Part shown: positions 49,801 to 62,400 of the stretch, one piece after another
Numbering within the stretch: the first letter of the stretch is position 1
How the letters are laid out: each line of letters begins with the position of its first letter
Source: Tigriopus japonicus
Lineage: Eukaryota; Arthropoda; Copepoda; Harpacticoida; Harpacticidae
Length of the DNA stretch: 64,000 nt
Assembly: GCA_010645155.1 (NCBI GenBank)
Contig: CM021314.1
Location: 5,338,240-5,402,239 of the forward strand
Direction: 5' to 3'
Position numbers and translations under genes: made by a program
The notes under the pieces: generated by a model
Told to the model about the DNA's origin: nothing
Databases searched by the model: none
What the model saw: the letters and a program-made list of their open reading frames with translations, nothing else

Positions 49801-51796
49801 CTTTAGAAATGGATAACAGAATTCGTGTTCCAATCAAGATATCAGATGATGATTTTCACTAAAAAGATGCTTAGACTGTCATCAGATCGTTCCAAGTTTT
49901 TGGTGGATGGATCATAATACAGTCAGACGCATTGGCATACAAAAACTACAGATCTCGAAAAGAAACTTTTCTTCTTTTCTTTGATGTGTCCTCATTTCTT
50001 CGTTGGTTGCTTTGCCAAAATCGGTATCCTTTTGGAGAAAAAGAGGGGATCCACTTTTTAGGAAATACGCTCACAACTATTGTGATCAGTTATTTGTAAA
50101 CGATTGGGATCCTCTGGGGATTGCCAATACTCCATAAAAATGTTCCAATAGAAAACCTAGGCCATAACTTTTTTAGAATCACTTGGCATTCGAGGGGCAG
50201 AATATATGTTTTCGATTTTTCTTTCTTCTTTTGCACCGAGCACAACGACCACAAAGCTACTGAGGACACAACTGAGTGGTCAAAATTGCCATTAGATCCC
50301 ACCTAAAGAGGGTTACTTTGGCGAAAGTCCTCTGCAAGATAGTTATTGTTCCAGTACGAGGGTTTGGGTGGAAAATAGCGCCCCTGGCGAAATTCTGGCT
50401 GCATTTGATTTATGTAATGGCTCGCGGCGAGAGTCCATTTTATTGTTATTATTGTGCCATTGTATTCCTGGTCCTCAATGTTCCACCGTGATTGGGATCT
50501 CATCCAAGAATTTCTTGCCTTCGTCTACGTTTCTTTTCCAATGAAATCTTGCCAAGAAAGATGAGAGATGGCCACCACTAACGCGATATACATTCCAAGC
50601 TATCTATAGCTTCTTGTCCCATGTTCCATCTCTATGAAAAATTGTCAACAATTTCTCTTTTTCGAGGGCGCTTTGTAAGTCGTTGGGGGAAAAATTGAGC
50701 TTATCATCATCGTCAGATAGATGTCGATATCTCGGGCATTTCCCATAACCAAACAAATGACCAAAGTTTATCTTCCCATGGATAAAGTACGAACGTTCCA
50801 TGGCCGCTAATATCAACCAGATCCCGGAGATTTGTTCCAAACAGGAAAAGATGACAGCTTTAGAATTTTGAAAAGCGCAGCAAGTTTTCTGTTCCTCCAC
50901 AAAAGCAAAGCAAAATATTATTTGGAACTGACCAATCTCAATGGTCCTCGAAATGTGAGAACTGTATGATGCATTTAAGAGGTTGAAATTGAAACCAATT
51001 TTCCCCTCGACAGCCATTCACTACTTTCCCCCTTCGCTTCGAAAGGATTCTTTTGCGCTTGGTCCAAACTGACCGTATCGAAATAAAGATGCACACGCTC
51101 ACAATCGAAAAAGTGCCACATCATGGACTAAGACGACTACTACTACTACTACAACAACTGTCCCCTCTCGCCTCAAGTTGAAATATGGAGCCATTCCCCG
51201 ATTCCAGCCTCGTTTTAAGCTACCAAAGATTCGCGTTCCCTTCTCGAATCCACTGGGTCAACAAGAGGAACCAAAAAAGGGTAGCTCAAAACAAAAACAC
51301 TTAAGTCAATGTACGAAAATAATCAATAGGTTTTATGAAGTTTGAAGCATTATTAAGTCATGTCCTTCATTATTCCTTGTGTGTTTTAACAATAGAACAA
51401 TTTTCAAATTTCTATGAGTTTTGAGTGACATATCAATTATTTTTATCGTTGTTTCTTTTCTTTGCTCAATTTTTTTATATTGATCGTCAAGTGTTTAGGT
51501 ATAAAAGGAACCCTACTTTAATATTTTAACCTCGCTAATCATGACGATTCAGTTCAGAGGATAGGATTTTTTGATTGTTAATCCCATTTTTTTCTTGCTT
51601 TCAAGAGATGGGGAATTCAAAGTTAGAGCAATTTGCATCAAAAATCTAGTTGTGCGTTGCATATGCAAAACAACAGTAAACAATCTGGCACATCCTTCTG
51701 CAATTCCCCAACGTTGCTTCTCTATCCATTAGTGAAATAAGAAGAAAAAGCAAAAGTAAAAGATGCATGAAAAAAAGGGGAATATGAATTCGAGAT
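46829..51796. other. intergenic DNA without a recognised gene
   Basis: Short frames only. A (CT)n(CA)n compound microsatellite lies at 48650-48673 and (CTA)n at 51136-51151. A 137-codon minus frame at 50604-51017 has an Asp-rich segment but no recognised domain. AT content rises after 51300. Confidence 0.5.
48650..48673 (+). repeat. (CT)n(CA)n microsatellite
   Basis: CT dinucleotides followed without interruption by CA dinucleotides. Confidence 0.9.
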
Positions 51797-52011
51797 TCAT
51801 TTTTTACAGTGCTTTACAAGACTGGGACCTAGAAGTAGTGACATGAAATAAACAGCCTTCGACAGGCGAGCACGCAAAACCAATTTGTTAGATTGATGTA
51901 AATCCATTTCTCGGGCTCCCAGTTCCTGTCTCAGTTCCATGAGACCCTCTTTTGCTTGGTTCAGTTTGTCCAGCACGGGAAATGATATGAGGAACCAGTG
52001 CAGGATTTTAT
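51797..52011 (-). other. candidate terminal coding exon, coiled-coil-like
   Basis: On the minus strand a good acceptor (ATTATTTGTCCACAG) ends at 52012. The exon carries two bases plus 70 codons to a TGA ending at 51797, in the phase that completes a codon from an upstream exon. The peptide includes VLDKLNQAKEGLMELRQELG, heptad-like and charged, then a basic and hydrophobic tail ending KHCKK. A second possible exon begins at 52161 after TTTTTTCAG, but its strongest donor (GTATGT) would bring a stop into frame, so the join is unresolved. The protein is not recognised. Confidence 0.3.
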
Positions 52012-54508
52012 CTGTGGACAAATAATGTCCAGATTCGCTTTTACAGGAAGGGGAAAAAAGAAGAGGAGATATTTTCCTTGGATCTCCAGGTACATACCAT
52101 ACTACACATGGAGTCGGTCCTTGTTCGTCTTGACAGCGTAAGTTTCTGCTTGAGTCAAGATCTGAAAAAAGGATGTCAAACTTTTGACAAGCATGCATAC
52201 CAATACAATTGGTCAAGCAGAAAGAGCTCCAAAGGAATCAAAGATATGGAATGGCAAAATATAGATATTCCACGTGGTTTTGGGTTCATCATGAATTAAT
52301 GATTTTAATACAAGCCATGGTAACTGGGAACTGTCAAAACAAGCCTGTCAAAAGATGACCTCTTTCATATACTTACCATCGAGATTCAACCGCAAAAAAG
52401 TTCCAACCACGTGGTCAAGACGGTCAAAGTGTTGCTCAAAAAACAAGGAGCAACCACGTGGTTAAGGTAAATAATTTAGCCAAGTTTCCGTTGTCATGGG
52501 AACAACCCCGTGGAAAGTTGTTCCAAACCCTATGCTGAACCACCACAAGCTCAAGGTGGTAAAGGGAAATGAATGATCTTGGAAATGTGGAACACGCAAG
52601 TCCGTGTTGTTCTTAGAAAGCGAAGTTGGAGGGTTCTCTTTCTGTGAGCTAACGGGGCTTAATGGCATCAATTTGCTTAGATATGCAAAGTAGAGGATTT
52701 CAACAACACTTTAGGAACAAGATCATGAGGCAAGCCAAGCCAGGAGCCATTTGGGGAACACGAGACATTGCCGAGGATTTTGTAGTTTGGGAACTTGGCT
52801 ACGAAACATCATTAGTAAGTCAGATAAGAACAAGAAGAAAAAGAAGAAGAAGAAGAAGAGTTAGTTGTGAATTGAGAGGTACGAGTACCTTCTTCAGGAA
52901 ACTGAATTGAGTACAATTGCTTGCTAATCTGGATCATTCCAACAAAAGGTAAGGCAAGTAAAAAAAATAGATATTGAATAGTCTATAACTAATTAATGAA
53001 GAGATGAACTTTTAATTGGAACCAAACTAACAGACTGGGGTATGAAGTGGTGTCCTCAAGCCTAATTTGGTTATTCCGGCCGAAGTTCTTTGACACTCAA
53101 TTGCCCCTCTTTTGGCTTCTTGTTTTTCAACACCAATTCAATTTGTTTAATGATAACGCTTTCATTGGAGGAACAACACTCAGCATCTTTGTCTCCCCCT
53201 CTCCATCTTCAGAGTGCGTGTGAATTAACTTAAATGAGCTGTTGGATTAACTAGGGATTAGAAATTTGCTTGTCATCAAAACAAGCTTATTTTGGAAGCT
53301 CTTACTGGCGCTCAGACTCTCTCTCTTTCTCGTTCTCTTACTGTCAGTTCCATCGCGTAAATTGGATGTCTGTGTTTGTGTGTGTGTTCCAAGAAAGGGC
53401 GAATTGGAACACCCTCTTAAACCCTTTGTTGACCCCTAGAGAAGAGAAAGGTGAGCGGCTTTTCCATATCCCTTCAAGGACATCGGGAGGAATTGGAAAT
53501 TCAGCATTTTGGAGTGGTGTTTTGAGTATGCCAACAATGTTCCACCACTCCATCTTTGGCAAGGAGGGAATGAGCTGGTGTGTCGTAATCGCTTTGGACC
53601 ACTATCCCTTCCATCCAGAGGCGAGAGTCTAATCCTGGCAATAAAATATGACCCTTCGAGCGCCACCACTGCCGTCACTGATGCCAAGCTCCACACGACT
53701 CTTCTGAAAATCCAAAATGCCTGCTGCTCGAACTTTTGGTACACAGAATGGTCGACTTCTCCATCCATCGGCACGGTTGAGCTTGCGAATATATACTCTC
53801 ACACTTGAAAGCCGTTGCTTACAAGCTGGCTCAGCAATCTTGTGGAGGATTTATTTAAAATTGAAGTGAACTCCTCTAAAGTCCACACTAGGTTGAAGGG
53901 CAGGGTCGCCGAAAATGGTCCGACTTTACTTCATGGTCATTTGTGGTCTTAAATATATCTCCAAAACACAACAAACGACATTTCATTAATTTAGGGAAGA
54001 GTACAAACTTTTAGGTCCAGATCTGACCATGTCTATTGGACGTCGGTAAATAGATTGGCCATTTCAAAATGGAAGTGAAACAAAAATTATTCATGATGGG
54101 CTATATTGTATGGATCAGAGACCCAACGGCTCGGAAAAGTGGATGGATATTGTGCGTGGCACACACACTCACTCACAGACTAACGGCCCAATGGGCAATG
54201 GCCTCTTCCTTCCGGCCAAGAACAACTTCCATGTGACATAACGCAGGAAAGAAAAAAAAGACCGAGGGACAGAGAGAAGCTTAAATCGCAGAACCCCCAT
54301 TCAATTCACGAATGATACGAGCTTCAATATTTCAAAGGACGGCGCGGGTCCAAAACTGGTCACACTGCCAGTAAACAAACAAAACAACAAACCTTACTTT
54401 TTCTCTTTCCGTTTTCATCCAAATTACAAAGTGGCCGTTTTGAAGAGAGTATTTGGTGTGTTCGACAAATTCTGCCGGGAGAATCGACTTTCGGGACTTG
54501 GATTTCAG
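52012..54508. other. stretch with conflicting short frames
   Basis: Contains a GAA-rich polypurine tract at 52831-52860 and overlapping frames on both strands at 53436-53808, neither supported by splice signals good enough to prefer one. No recognised gene. Confidence 0.45.
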
Positions 54509-54673
54509 GTCGTAAATTGCGATTCCACTCGGCGGCAAATGGCTTCATCGATTCAGAAATTATTGCAGAAGCGTGCTGATGTTATTGACAATAAGGGCAT
54601 TTTTTCGGCAGATCCAGTTACAGTTTATAAATCGAACCCTCTCGATTATCGTCCGATTCCGAGGCACTATGAA
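54509..54673 (+). other. candidate 5' coding exon, product unknown
   Basis: A TTGGATTTCAG acceptor ends at 54508, followed by 30 bases of leader and an ATG at 54539 in strong context (GGCAAATGG). The 45 codons (MASSIQKLLQKRADVIDNKG... to ...RPIPRHYE) end exactly at a GTAAGT donor at 54674, phase 0. The frame is also open upstream of the ATG back to about 54242, but without another ATG. The amino-acid composition looks genuine. I do not recognise the family, and no phase-0 partner exon was found with confidence downstream. Confidence 0.38.
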
Positions 54674-57600
54674 GTAAGTAGAACGAGGTGGGCTTGCCAA
54701 AATGGTCGTTAAATGCAAATGCGAGGAATCTCGAGAAGGATCAGATTTTGAATTTTAAATGCGGCATTTCATGATCATTTGTGCTGTTTCACGTGGCCAA
54801 TCAAGGCTAGAACAACGAAACACAATCACGAGCAACCTTCACTCTTCTTGGGGTGTGAATTTGAGAAGTGCATTCCAATTCCCAAACAACCATATCTTAC
54901 AAACAATTCATTTCCGAGGGTAATTAATCAAACTATTGACTAATTAATCAGGTAAGCACTCCGCTGAAAATAAGCACATTCAAGGACATATCAAAGCAAA
55001 GAATTTACAGGAGATATTTTGAACTTCCATTTTTATTTTTTATCTTTGATTGCATTCATATTAATTTTAAGCTTTTTGGACCTTGGTAGTGACAGTTTTG
55101 ACCTTTTAAAATGCCCTGACTGTACTTTAAACTTCGATGTAGACTTGTTTTGAAAACCTTTCGAGCCTTTTGCTTCATGTTGACCTTCATCATCTGAGAG
55201 TCAATGTATTGTCAATAACAAAAAGGAATCTGGACACTAGCCCCTTCCACTTTTTTTGTGTCACATCTTTCCCGAGTTCCTTTTTCTTGAGCGCCCTCGT
55301 CGTCTGATTTCTTGGAACCAATTTATCTCTGTCATTCTAATCAGAGTAATCCAAGCCTTTCTCCTGTTACTTTTTTGGCAAATCCGTTTCCTTGGCATTA
55401 CTTTATGGCACCGAAGCATTACTCTGAACCCCTTCATATATGATCATACCATCCATTAAGGGTGTTTATGATCCGGGTTTCCAATGATATATTTATGTTT
55501 TTTAATGGCTCAGTCTAATTAACGCCAATTTCGTCTCTCGAATGATTGGGATCTTAAATCAAGGTTAACCACAAGGTACATAGATTGGATGTGCTCTTGT
55601 ATGGATGTCTAGCAGGGCTGTTTTCTCTGGAAGTTTCTCTTTTATCTCATGGGAGCGCATTAGTCTTCCCAGTTCTTTTCTCAAGTGTCAACTTATTGGC
55701 ACTTGTTAGTCTTGGTAAGCAATAGTGGATGAAGGTGGATGAAGATGGTACACATTTGGCCGAGATCGGCCAGGACATAAATTACCGCTCCATCCCAATT
55801 CCAACAATGGACCACTGCCATTTATAGACCACTAGTGTACTACCAGAGGAAGTGAGTGGTCCAGTTGCCTCAATCCATTGGCATTTCTTATTGCATTGCT
55901 CGCTCTGTCCCAATGTGTTCTTGCCGTAATGAAGAAAACACAAGACTGAGCTTCAAGAAAGCCTCGACAATGATCATCCATCTTCTCAGACTTGGAACGT
56001 CAATGAGAGAGGAACCTGGATCGTAACGGTTGTTTTTCAAAAATAAAGAAAAGTTCTTGTTTTTCCACCAGTATCCTTGGGGCCATTCAAAACACTGTTG
56101 AAATACTGCAAACTATTGGTTCCAACTCGTGTTGTTAAAAAAGTAGGCAGAAAGAATTAATATGTTGTGTTTAAACCTCAGACAATTTGAAACTGAATTT
56201 CGTATTTTGAAACGACTCAGTTTGAACAACAAATTCGTTCAGTGCTTATTGTTCGACTTCGACTTCTACTATCGCTCAAGTGGTCTTCAATACATCTCCT
56301 GGCGGAATTCCCATGGTTTTTTTCTCCTTTATTCTCTTTCGAAGTCTCTTCAGTTTCCTTGGATGTTCACTTCTAGCCTGATTTGGCTTTAACGAAGAAG
56401 GCAACGTTGTCAATTTCCCCCCATTTACTCTCGAAAAAGCCAACGAATCACAGCTACACAATGGTGTTACTGAAAAACGATAGAGATAGTCAAGCTTTGA
56501 AAAAGGATTCTTTGAATAAGAATGTGGATCTGAAAGTGATATATTATTTTCATTGGTCTTCTTTATACGGGACGTAAAATAAACCGTGAGTGTTTCGCAA
56601 AGAACTGATGGATCGATCGGAAATTGAAAAATTGAAAAACCGACAGAGAGCTTAACCAAAACCGAAATCAAAACCAATCGAAAAAAGCAGCGACCTCAAA
56701 ACTATTTGTCGATAATCTATATTCCATTTTTTGATTTTTAAAGTGTACAAAGACTTTTGATGCTTTTAAAAAATTGCAAATATAGCTGTCGCATAGCATT
56801 GTTCAACTTCAACTTCAGATTTTTCTTCCTAAATATAAATGAATGATAGCCTTCCACTTTGCAAAGAGAAAATGTTGGAGGCTGATCTTAAAGGCAAGAT
56901 TTTACAATCTTTTAAATACTTCTGGGCAAAACCAATCAACATATCCATTTAGAGTTCTAAACATCTGAAAACACAGTCTTGTTCAAAAATCGAACGACTA
57001 AATATTTGCACTCTTGAAAGTGATTCATATTCACTCGAAAAGGGACCTCAGACATTTTGTGTTACATCCAATCCACAAGGAACGTTTCAAAAAAATACAA
57101 AAGAAAATATGGCATCAGTGTTGCTGGGTTGGAGAATGTTGATTTGCCGTTTTCCATTCGTCGCCTTCCAATGCCCAGGGCTATGGATGCCGAAGTTAGC
57201 TTAGTCTGTCACTCCAGCCATCCTGGAACGGTCCCATGTCATCCATCGATTGGCAGAGGAGGGAATGCCAAAAATGATACCCGTCTCCACTCCAAGTCTC
57301 CAACTCCAACACGACGCACATCTGCGACAGGAGGACAGAAAGGTGGGCTCAAGATGAAATGCTTGCTTGCTTGGCTCTAATTATTGGAAAAATCTGGGCA
57401 ATATCGCCTCAAAATATGGGTCTGCATTGGCGCGAGCGGAAGTTAGAAGCAATAACATGTCACCAAAACGAACACAGACTTTACCGGTTATGACTGGGTG
57501 GCCAGGAGAGGCAGTTGTGTTCGACATCAAACAATTCCAAATTTTCGAGTATGCACATGTGTATGGTTCAAGAGTCTCACACGATGTGCATGTTTGTACT

Positions 57601-58322
57601 CGGGAGTAAGTATTATCCGAGGGGAGCAGTTTGTTGATTGATAAAAGAGACACAAGTGATTGGCGTGACATCACTGAAGCGGAAAAAGGGGAACAGGATT
57701 TCTTTTTTGAGGGTCGCCAGGGTTGCCAAGGAGGTAGTTCTTATCATGAAAACAAATAGATGCAAAAACTTATCAATGCATTTCAAGGACAGTATTATAA
57801 GGACTTCATGATCAAGTTGTTGTTAATCATAGAAAGATTGATTTTGTTTGGTCGGTCACCCTGAGTGGTGGCTGGAAAATCTCTTGAAAATATTCAATGC
57901 AGGTCCCTTGGATCCTTTTGGATCAACCTGAATCTGTAATTTGATCAATGTCTTACTTATACATGACTAGGTACGTCTATGTGTAGTAGTATGTGAGTTG
58001 AAGGCAGCCAAACTAAACAAACACATCCGATGTAAAGAAGCAAAGAAAGAGAGAGAACCATGCCAGAAAGGCACGATGTACAATAGTGCTCCAGATCTCG
58101 ACATCTCGTGTTCCATATTTTGTTCCATTCCTTCCTTGACTTTCCCCAAAACGAACGTCTTCGTTATGAAATCCACTCACAAAGGAAGTGCGGCGAGTGC
58201 CCGCTTTGTGAAATTAATTCAACTTCATTCCCATTTTCATTTTATCTCTTCAAAAATATCACTTGCCTGCTGCTTTGCCACGACTTCGTACACACTAGTA
58301 CTACTACTTCTTCTAGCATGCT
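54674..58322. other. stretch downstream of the 54.5-kb exon
   Basis: AT-rich, with only short frames. A plus-strand candidate at 57119-57342 (CAG acceptor, G/GTGGGC donor-like end, peptide containing VDLPFSIRRLPMPRAMDAEV) does not match the phase of the 54.5-kb exon. No recognised gene. Confidence 0.4.
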
Positions 58323-59208
58323 TTGAAAATTCAGCCTTCTTTCATCTCGCCCTATAAAGTTTCCCTAAGGCGCAAGTGGCTCCTTACAGACGACAAGACC
58401 AAGAGAGAGAGAGAGAAAAAAAAAATCCTTTATCTTTTGGAAGCCTACCCAAAATGTAGTGCAAACAAATTTCAGCCATTCTACTCTCCCCGTTTCTTTG
58501 GGTGGGTCTGCGTCGAAGAAAAACTTGAAATGTTCTTCCACTCTTCCCATACAGCCTTCAGTGTTGAACCTCCCAACAGCCTCGTGCCTGGTTTGATGTG
58601 GCCTCAAATCCAGGCGGTCTGCCATTTCTATTTTTCCGGCCGCTCCTTGAAGCTTCTAAAAATGGCAAAAATAAGTAAAAATGCTAGAAGTCGGCTGAGG
58701 CAGTGCTTTCGAGTTGGTCTCGAGGCCGCTCGGTGTGCCTCGCACAAGTTTCCTCATTCCACTTTATGGCCACACAAAAGGCAACTTCAGCCTCTAGACT
58801 ACTCGTACTTCTTTCACTACTACTTGACTGTCGCATTGAAGCCTGTCTTTCCTAGGGTTCTAAAGCTTTCTTTTCCCCGTCGACCATTGTTGCCTAAACA
58901 TGAAACTCGAGGCTGCCTCTCGTACACTCTCCACGACCCAAACTTGCATCCAGCCTTGGTAAATAGCCTTAAGCATTGTATTGTGGGAGGGCATTGTTGG
59001 TCGTCGTGGCCTTCTAACGTGGCGATAAACCTTCGAGACTCCTCCTTCTCTCCCTCCTTTTCCTGGCCTCCGAGGCCACATTTCCGCCATAAACATCAAC
59101 AAAACAAAAACAAGCAGCCTCGGTGGTTTGGCTATTCACGGTACAACCAACGACGAGGCCAGCTTGTTCGTGCCAACCTCGGCGAACGAGCGAAAGAAAC
59201 GGGCGAAA

Positions 59209-59223
59209 CGAGGCCAGGCCTCG
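59209..59223. promoter_or_regulatory. perfect 15-bp palindrome CGAGGCC-A-GGCCTCG
   Basis: Two inverted copies of CGAGGCC around a single A. A second palindrome of opposite order, GGCCTC-C-GAGGCC, lies at 59065-59077. Paired half-sites of this type suit a dimeric DNA-binding protein; the factor is unknown. Confidence 0.5.
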
Positions 59224-59346
59224 CTCAGCCTTTGATGATGGTGGTGGAACTGTCGGTTGGTGAAGGAAGGCTTGTGGCCTCGTCTTTCCCTTTTCCAGGC
59301 TTTTTCTCTTTATTTGCTTTGCTTGAATGCTATGTAGAAGAGGGAG

Positions 59347-59370
59347 AGAAAGAAAGAAAGAAAGAAAGAG
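59347..59370 (+). repeat. (GAAA)n microsatellite
   Basis: About six tandem GAAA units just downstream of the motif cluster. Confidence 0.9.
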
Positions 59371-59429
59371 AAGTCCCTAGAGTACGAAGCTTTCCAATGG
59401 TAGTGGGCTTTGAAGATCATAGAAATTAG

Positions 59430-62400
59430 ACATAGAGGATTCATTTGCATGAATATCTGAATACTTCGATCTTTAAATCAAGACGAAACCCACTCACTAA
59501 AGGTTTACTGCGGATCTAAAATTGTGCATGAATCCAAATAATTTTTGCTCAACTCGATTAGCAAATCGATTTGGAACTGAAATATTGAATGCTCTTGAAT
59601 GTTATTTAAATCTAGATGATGATTGCAAAAACTGAAGGTGTTTTGTTCAAAGTACTTCCTAAAAATCAAATTGCAATTTCGTGGCTTGTGCAAATTGGGG
59701 GAAAAGTTGATTCAGGTTTTTGTTGATTTGAAAGACTGCTGAACCCATGATACAAAAAGAGAACGAATGAAGGATTTACATCGTCCAATTTACTGAAAGG
59801 ACTTTTATTATTTTGTATTCGCCACACAAGCCACCTTCAAATCAACGAATCATTTGATCTGATCAAATTCAACCCTGAGATGCTTCAATCAATCCGAGGT
59901 CGAATATTGTAGTCGTCTCGATTGGCAGCACTTTTCTGACAAAATCATAAAAACGTCCCAATCTTTAACGCTTGTCATTTCTTGGTTGTCTGGATGGCCA
60001 TGTACCACGTTATTGTTGCAATACGTTGCAATACACATACATTTGAAAAGTTGTTCCAAGATTGTGTGGTAAACTCAGTGGCTATTGAGTGCAGTTGAAA
60101 GATATCTTTTGTTATTCTCTTATTTATCTATTCATATTATTTATAACATATCTAATGCTCTTCCCTTCAGAAGAGCGAAATCAAACTGATCTCAGCAATA
60201 CAGTTGGTATGACAATTTGTTATTCAGAACAATATTCCACAACATGTAGTTGCCCTCACTCTGCCTCTCTAGCGTTCTCTTTGGATAGGCAAAGTTCCAT
60301 CCTGAAGATGAGAGAAACATGGTATAAGCAGAGCGCTTCTTCCTCCCTTGAGTGTGTGTAAGCTTGCTTGGATGGAAATGCCTTGAAAAACAGTCTCTTT
60401 GTTGAGAGAGAGAAAATGGTATTTTCTGGAATAACATTCGTATCCATTTCGCTCGCATCGATCCCAAGAAAAGGGCATCGAGCCAAAAAGAAAAGACCAA
60501 AGCAGGTATCCACTAGTCATTCACTTTCTCGTTAGGTCTCCTTAGGGAGGACGAAACACACGGTATGTACTACAGGGCAAATTGCGTTTCTTATCGATGA
60601 CGGATCTTGCAGTTTTTGCAAGTCAAATTTGAAGGGCGGCTAATCCAATATTTGGCTCCAATCTCTCATTTGGTGCTAGAATTAATGTCTAACTTTTTGC
60701 ACTTTAAAGACCAGTCTTGCTAGCCTTCGAGCAAAGTGTCATGCATTTAACGCCCATTGGACCGCATTTCCATAAATCACCACAACCTTCTTCTCGACCA
60801 TGCCTTCCTTACCTTACCACACGTATTTGTAGGCGTATGGTTGAGGTGGTTGGCATTGGTGATGACGATGGCAGTGCTGGTGGTGGAGTTACTTTCATCT
60901 TCTTTTGGGGGTTTTCACCATTTAAGAGGCTCGAGAAACCTATAGCTGGCAGATGTGATTCCCTTGAGAAAGAGAGCCAGAGAACCAACGAGTGAGTGGA
61001 CGTCGTTGTCGCCGAGATTGCCACCTAGTTCACCAATACCACCACCACCACCTCTCCGAATGACCGTATCCGCTCCCTTAGGAGCAATTTTGACCCTGCG
61101 ATTTATGTACTGGCCAAAGCTTGACCATTGAGCAGTTGTCCCAAATATCACAAAAAGTCCTGGAGATGATGAAAATCGCACTGCTTAAAAAAAAGCGAGA
61201 TTCAAATACTCAACAAAGTTATCGAAGCATAACCCTGCAATCCTGTCCCAATGTTCTTGGGAAAATATTTTTATACATTTTGTATTCATAGCTCCTAGAG
61301 ACCCAAAGTCAAGAAAAGCCAATTATATAGCATCTCTTTTAACTTCTAACCTCGAAACTGAAATAGTTATTCTGACTGGATCCATTTTCCACAGTGACCC
61401 CCGTCAAGCCATAACTTGGGCAGTAATTCGCTTTTAGCTCCAGGGAAGGCTATAAAGAACAGGAGAGCAAATGTTCCCTCGGGCCATTATCGGAAATACA
61501 CTGATTGACTTGACCGATCATAACACCACATAAAGACCCTCTACTTACTTCAGTGAGCTTTCTTTCTCTATATTTGGGTCTTTACGTAGATAGCCGTCCA
61601 TCTATCTGCTACTCGTCGCGTTGTTCTTAGCAATTCCGGGGTTTATCCATTGCACATTGCTACATCGATGGTCTTCAACGCTTTCTAAATGACCTTATGA
61701 TGACCCCTTGGGACAATTTGTGTGACTTAATGAAGTGAAGATGATAAGGATGAGACACATGGGACACAACCAATAACATGTACCAGGCCATCGATGATGA
61801 TGATAATGATGATCACAAGCATAGAGTGCGCCACACTAAAATGTTCCTTTACTAATGGAGGTCAACTTTGATTGTTGTCAATCCTAAATGGAGAAAAGGG
61901 GACAAGAAGCTATTTGGATCCCCTATTGATATCCAGCCATGCGTTTAGGGTGTATACATACATGTGGTTAGAAAGAAGCCGATAAGAACCAAGAAGTTTA
62001 GTACCCTGATATCGAGTTTCAAGATCCATTAGGAACATGATCAAGGTTGACAAATCTACATGCTTCTATCTACGCACGACATCACAGATTCAAGTCAACT
62101 AGATCGGTTTCGAACCCGGTGTATCCGGGAACTTTTGGTAAGTTGTCGCGACTGGCATTGATCTAAATCTGTGATAGTTGAGGGACAGTGAGTTTGAAAT
62201 TGTTTTTTGTTGTTCCAATTTCCTGTTTCCAATGAGAAAAAGGGGAGAGAAGAGTCAAACAACATAATCTGCCTCGAGGATGTCCCAAGTATGTCGGTGA
62301 GTGCTGCATTGCCTCTTTCTCAAGACGATGTTGTTGTTACTCTATATCCTGTCTGTCTGGATAAGTCGACACAGAGAAAGAAAAACCGTCCAGTCAACGG

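Larger units (their letters stand above)
58323..59429 (+). other. 368-codon stop-free frame containing the GCCTC/GAGGC motif cluster
   Basis: The longest uninterrupted frame in the window, on the plus strand. The translation is Arg/Lys/Ser/Pro-rich, with low-complexity runs arising from AG/GAAA repeats, and no domain, signal peptide or membrane segment recognised. Within 58579-59281 there are 15 copies of GCCTC or its complement GAGGC. Non-coding regulatory DNA seems the more likely reading; lack of stops could follow from local GC content. Confidence 0.4.

Noticed and set aside
50604..51017. 137-codon minus-strand frame
   Set aside because: No recognised domain, no promoter or polyadenylation support, and a composition typical of AT-rich non-coding DNA.
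53436..53808. Overlapping 100-codon frames on both strands, one with a hydrophobic N-terminal segment
   Set aside because: They cover the same bases on opposite strands, no good donor follows, and no family was recognised.
57119..57342. Possible internal plus-strand exon after a CAG acceptor
   Set aside because: Its phase does not fit the nearest upstream candidate exon at 54.5 kb, and its donor (GTGGGC) is weak.
60990..61180. Minus-strand exon after TTTTTAAGCAG with a Gly-rich peptide
   Set aside because: The only donor (GTTCTC) is poor and the Gly run comes from a simple GGT repeat.
62080..62180. Minus-strand GGTTCGAAACC resembling a tRNA B box
   Set aside because: No pairing T-arm stem, no acceptor stem and no A box at the proper distance.
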